Source: Sphingomonas sp. Mn802worker
Lineage (GTDB): Bacteria; Pseudomonadota; Alphaproteobacteria; Sphingomonadales; Sphingomonadaceae
Length of the DNA: 64,000 nucleotides
Direction: 5' to 3'
NCBI RefSeq assembly: GCF_000382485.1
Contig: NZ_AORY01000012.1
Coordinates: forward strand, 310,001-374,000
Shown: one piece after another, positions 60,463 to 64,000 of the stretch
How positions within the stretch are numbered: the stretch's first letter is position 1
Layout of the letters: the number at the start of each line of letters is the position of its first letter
Program-made: the position numbers and the translations under genes
The notes under the pieces: model-generated
Told to the model about the DNA's origin: nothing
Database searches by the model: none
The model's input: only the letters and a program-made list of their open reading frames with translations

Positions 60463-61506
60463 TTGTCATCAATCGTGCCGGTGATCCTGTCCGGCGGATC
60501 GGGAACGCGTCTGTGGCCGATGTCGCGGCCGGAGCGACCCAAGCAGTTCCTAGCGCTGACCGCGGCCGAGACGATGCTGCAACTCACCGCGGCGCGCGCG
60601 CACAGCGATGCGTTCGCCGCGCCGATCGTGGTCGCGAACGCCGCACATGCCGATCAGGTCGAGACGCAACTGGCGGTCGCAACCGCATCACCGCAGGCGA
60701 TCATCCTTGAGCCGGCTGGGCGCAACACCGCACCGGCGATCGCGCTCGCCGCGCTCGAGGCCGACGGCAAGTCGCCGCTGCTCGTCATGCCGTCCGACCA
60801 CGTGATCGCCGACCCCAACGCGTTCCACGCCGCGATCCACGCCGCATTGCCGCTCGTCGAGGACGGCTGGCTCGTCACCTTCGGGATCACGCCCGACGCG
60901 CCCGAAACGGGCTACGGCTACATCAAGGTTGGTGACGAGGTCGCCGCAGGTGTCCACCGCGTCGCCCGCTTCGTCGAGAAGCCGCAGCGTGAGGTCGCCG
61001 AAGCGATGATCGCGAGCGGCGATCATGCCTGGAACGGTGGCATCTTCCTGTTCTGCGCCGACGCGTATCTCAAGGCGCTGGAGCAGTTCCGGCCCGACAT
61101 CCTGAGTGCGGCCAAGGCATCAATGGATAGTGCCCGCCGCGAGGGTGTTCGCGTCTATCCCGACAAAGCCGCGTTTGAGGCCTCGCCATCGGACTCGATC
61201 GACTATGCGGTGATGGAGAAGGCCGATCGCGTTGCGGTGGTGCCGGTCGCGATGGGATGGAGCGACGTCGGCAGCTGGGATGCGCTGCACGCAATCGCCG
61301 ACAACGACGAGCACGGCAATGTCGTGAACGGCGACGCGATCGTGCTCGACAGCCGCAACTGCCTGGTGCGCAGCGACTGCGTGCGGATCGCGATGGTAGG
61401 GGTCGAGGACCTGATCGTGGTTGCAAGCGGGAACGACATCCTGATCCTGCCGCGCGGCCGCAGCCAGGATGTCAAGTTGCTGCAGGAAGAGATGAAGCGG
61501 AAGTGA
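60463..61506 (+). CDS. manC: Mannose-1-phosphate guanylyltransferase
   Basis: 347-residue nucleotidyltransferase making GDP-mannose. The GTP-binding signature is PVILSGGSGTRLWPMSRPERPKQFLAL; LVMPSDHVIADP, YGYIKVGD, FVEKPQ, AWNGGIFLFCADAYL and SIDYAVMEKADRVAVVPVAMGWSDVGSWDAL follow. It lacks a fused C-terminal isomerase domain; that activity is encoded by manA at 39.3-40.1 kb. The TTG at 60463 is the start: GGGAG lies 8 bases upstream and no other start fits. Confidence 0.93.
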   Translation: MSSIVPVILSGGSGTRLWPMSRPERPKQFLALTAAETMLQLTAARAHSDAFAAPIVVANAAHADQVETQLAVATASPQAIILEPAGRNTAPAIALAALEADGKSPLLVMPSDHVIADPNAFHAAIHAALPLVEDGWLVTFGITPDAPETGYGYIKVGDEVAAGVHRVARFVEKPQREVAEAMIASGDHAWNGGIFLFCADAYLKALEQFRPDILSAAKASMDSARREGVRVYPDKAAFEASPSDSIDYAVMEKADRVAVVPVAMGWSDVGSWDALHAIADNDEHGNVVNGDAIVLDSRNCLVRSDCVRIAMVGVEDLIVVASGNDILILPRGRSQDVKLLQEEMKRK

Positions 61507-61528
61507 GTGTGCGCGGCGTGGCTGCCGC

Positions 61529-61972
61529 TCAGTGCATCAGCCACGCCCAGCACGCCGCAAGTCCCGCCGCCCCGAGCAGGAACTGCGGTCCGCGCAGCTT
61601 CGCGAAATACGCCGGCGCGTTGCCGCGGCGCCCGGCGCGTCGATCGAGCAGCGCGACGAACGCGTAGCCCGCGGCCAGCAAGGCCATCGCGATCGAGGCA
61701 TAGGGCACGATCAGCGACAGGCCGGCGATCGAGAAATAGGATAGCGCCGCAGCGATCTCGGTCGGCTTGGAGGCGCCCTGGTTGCCGAAGCCATAGCCAC
61801 GCCGCACGCCGGCGACGAAGGCGAGGATCAGCGCCCCCCAGATGATCGCGCAATTGATCGCAACGACCTTCCAGCCGCCGGGTAGCGTCCAAACGCCGAT
61901 TCCTGCCGCGACGAGCGGCAGCATTGGGCCGAAGCCGAGGATCTTGCCGTCGAGAGGGATGCGATTGCTCAT
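61529..61972 (-). CDS. DUF3429 family membrane protein
   Basis: 147-residue inner-membrane protein with four hydrophobic segments (ILGFGPMLPLVAAGIGVW, VVAINCAIIWGALILAFVAGV, ALSYFSIAGLSLIVPYASIAMALLAAGYAF, FLLGAAGLAACWAWLM) and a basic loop LLDRRAGRRG. This matches the DUF3429 pattern (GxxPxxxG, then FLGGxRRG-like GVRRGYGFG). The function is unknown. Convergent with manC. Confidence 0.82.
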   Translation of the reverse strand: MSNRIPLDGKILGFGPMLPLVAAGIGVWTLPGGWKVVAINCAIIWGALILAFVAGVRRGYGFGNQGASKPTEIAAALSYFSIAGLSLIVPYASIAMALLAAGYAFVALLDRRAGRRGNAPAYFAKLRGPQFLLGAAGLAACWAWLMH

Positions 61973-61998
61973 GTGCGCCCGAACGCACAACCTGCAAT

Positions 61999-62550
61999 TC
62001 AGTCGCGCGCGAATACCTCATCGTGTGGGATTGAGAGATTGAGTGCGGGCAGGTCGATGTCGCGTTGTGCAAACAACGTCTCAATCCACTTACCGTCACC
62101 ACGCTGACTGATCGACACGGTTTCTGCGAGCGGATCGATGAAGACGATCGTCGCAACGCCCTGAAGTTCGCGATATTCTGCACGCTTGACGCGAAGGTCG
62201 AGTTCACGCGTCGATGGCGACAATATCTCGATGATGACGCGGGGATCGCGCAGCACCTTGTCGGTATCTTGGTCACTGGGGCTGCCGCAATCGATCGTCA
62301 GATCCGGGTAACGAACGCCACGCTCGTGCGTCTGTACCGCCAAGTCGGAGCCATATGGACGGCAATCCGACCCTCTCAACCGGACGCGAAGATAGGTGAG
62401 CACCTTAGCCTGGATGCGCGCATGTTCGCGCGTGCCGCCCGCCACCATGCGAATTCTGCCGTTATCCAGTTCAGCCTTCAGATTGGCGCCAAAGTCGATC
62501 TGCAAAAACTCCTGCGCAGTCAGCGAACGGTCGGCGGGTTCGGTAGCCAT
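61999..62550 (-). CDS. Uma2 family protein (PD-(D/E)XK nuclease fold)
   Basis: 183 residues of the Uma2/DUF820 restriction-endonuclease-like fold. Start MATEPADRSLTAQEFLQIDFG; core motifs are VRYPDLTIDCG (the Asp) and RVIIEILSPSTRELDLRVKRAEYREL (Glu, then a Ser where many members have Lys). Uma2 proteins are often proposed as nucleases but most have no assigned role and are expanded in cyanobacteria and actinobacteria; single copies in alphaproteobacteria may be mobile. It lies just after the groEL terminator on the same strand. Confidence 0.83.
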   Translation of the reverse strand: MATEPADRSLTAQEFLQIDFGANLKAELDNGRIRMVAGGTREHARIQAKVLTYLRVRLRGSDCRPYGSDLAVQTHERGVRYPDLTIDCGSPSDQDTDKVLRDPRVIIEILSPSTRELDLRVKRAEYRELQGVATIVFIDPLAETVSISQRGDGKWIETLFAQRDIDLPALNLSIPHDEVFARD

Positions 62551-62578
62551 CTGGCGACAATACGCCCGATGATTGGGC

Positions 62579-62613
62579 AAAAAAAGGGCCGGGCGGATCG
62601 CTCCGCCCGGCCC
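62579..62613 (-). terminator. Intrinsic terminator downstream of groEL
   Basis: Stem GGGCCGGGCGG / CCGCCCGGCCC (62586-62596 and 62603-62613; an extra A-T pair closes a 4-base loop), followed on the minus strand by seven T (62585-62579). It lies 124 bases past the groEL stop and 29 bases before the Uma2 start codon. Confidence 0.9.
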
Positions 62614-62629
62614 TTCTTTGCAGGCTGGA

Positions 62630-62724
62630 AGCGGCGAAGCCGCTGCCTGGCGTCGGACGGGTTCGGCTTGGCCGACCCGCCGGCCGATCCGCAGCGAGTC
62701 CGTAGCCGGCAACGCTGGCTACGG
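62630..62724. repeat. Self-complementary 3' region after groEL
   Basis: Two hairpins sit between the groEL stop and its terminator: AGCGGC / GCCGCT with loop GAA (62630-62644), and CCGTAGCC / GGCTACGG with a 9-base loop (62700-62724). Lesser complementary pieces (GTCGG ... CCGAC) lie between them. They may stabilise the groEL mRNA 3' end. Confidence 0.4.
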
Positions 62725-62736
62725 CCGCCTAGCGGA

Positions 62737-64000
<1,264 letters not shown>

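Overview
This GC-rich window (coding density above 90%) reads as chromosomal DNA of an alphaproteobacterium, most likely a sphingomonad (Sphingomonas or a close relative). The evidence is the gene order tsaB-rimI-fur-plsC-miaB-phoH-ybeY-corC ... lnt ... metK ... trmB, a Fur-family regulator without CxxC motifs, a split metH under an ArsR-methyltransferase regulator, and a Prs (XrtA/PEP-CTERM) gene set beside an exopolysaccharide glycosyltransferase. I see no transposase, integrase, phage gene, CRISPR array, rRNA or tRNA gene.

Layout. 1-7.9 kb: 5' part of a gamma-glutamyltransferase, an acyl-CoA synthetase, a large M16 zinc protease, an aspartyl/asparaginyl beta-hydroxylase-like protein, a NifU-type Fe-S scaffold and a RutE-like nitroreductase. 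8.0-14.2 kb: conserved housekeeping run for tRNA modification (TsaB, MiaB), ribosome maturation (RimI, YbeY, PhoH), metal regulation (Fur) and lipid synthesis (PlsC), ending in CorC. 14.3-19.5 kb: an accessory block with a frameshifted katG, two strong palindromes, a PQQ-type sugar dehydrogenase, small hypotheticals and a VOC/PHA-system pair. It separates corC from its usual partner lnt. 19.6-25.4 kb: lnt, metK and trmB, with a PAP2 phosphatase, an FNT channel and an unknown secreted protein inserted.

25.5-31.6 kb: a tightly overlapping minus-strand operon, ArsR-methyltransferase / metF / metH (homocysteine module) / metH (remaining modules) / DUF2256, closed by an intrinsic terminator. A perfect 20-bp palindrome lies just upstream of the regulator gene. 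A 17/20 copy lies upstream of metK about 10 kb away, so the methyl cycle here probably forms one regulon. 31.7-45.5 kb: small lipoproteins, aldo/keto reductase, CocE/NonD hydrolase, a ZnT9-like CDF transporter with an apparent CTG start, an LRAT-like secreted protein, 3-hydroxybutyrate dehydrogenase, a YpfJ-type metalloprotease, mannose-6-phosphate isomerase, bamD, recN, gpmA, GNAT, dienelactone hydrolase and a BLUF photoreceptor.

45.5-53.3 kb: chorismate mutase, polyprenyl diphosphate synthase, a His-rich CDF exporter, a PepSY / response regulator / histidine kinase set interrupted by a small gene on the opposite strand, an ABC-F ATPase and a DUF815 ATPase. 53.4-61.5 kb: PrsT-like TPR protein, PrsR, PrsK and the TIGR03013-type sugar transferase in one overlapping minus-strand operon, divergent from manC. 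Together with manA at 39-40 kb these point to mannose-containing surface polysaccharide linked to the PEP-CTERM sorting system; no exosortase lies in the window. 61.5-64 kb: DUF3429 protein, Uma2 nuclease-fold protein and the 3' part of groEL with its terminator.

No gene-free stretch exceeds 300 bases. The longest (16576-16849, 18466-18725, 25418-25714) are described in the features or findings.
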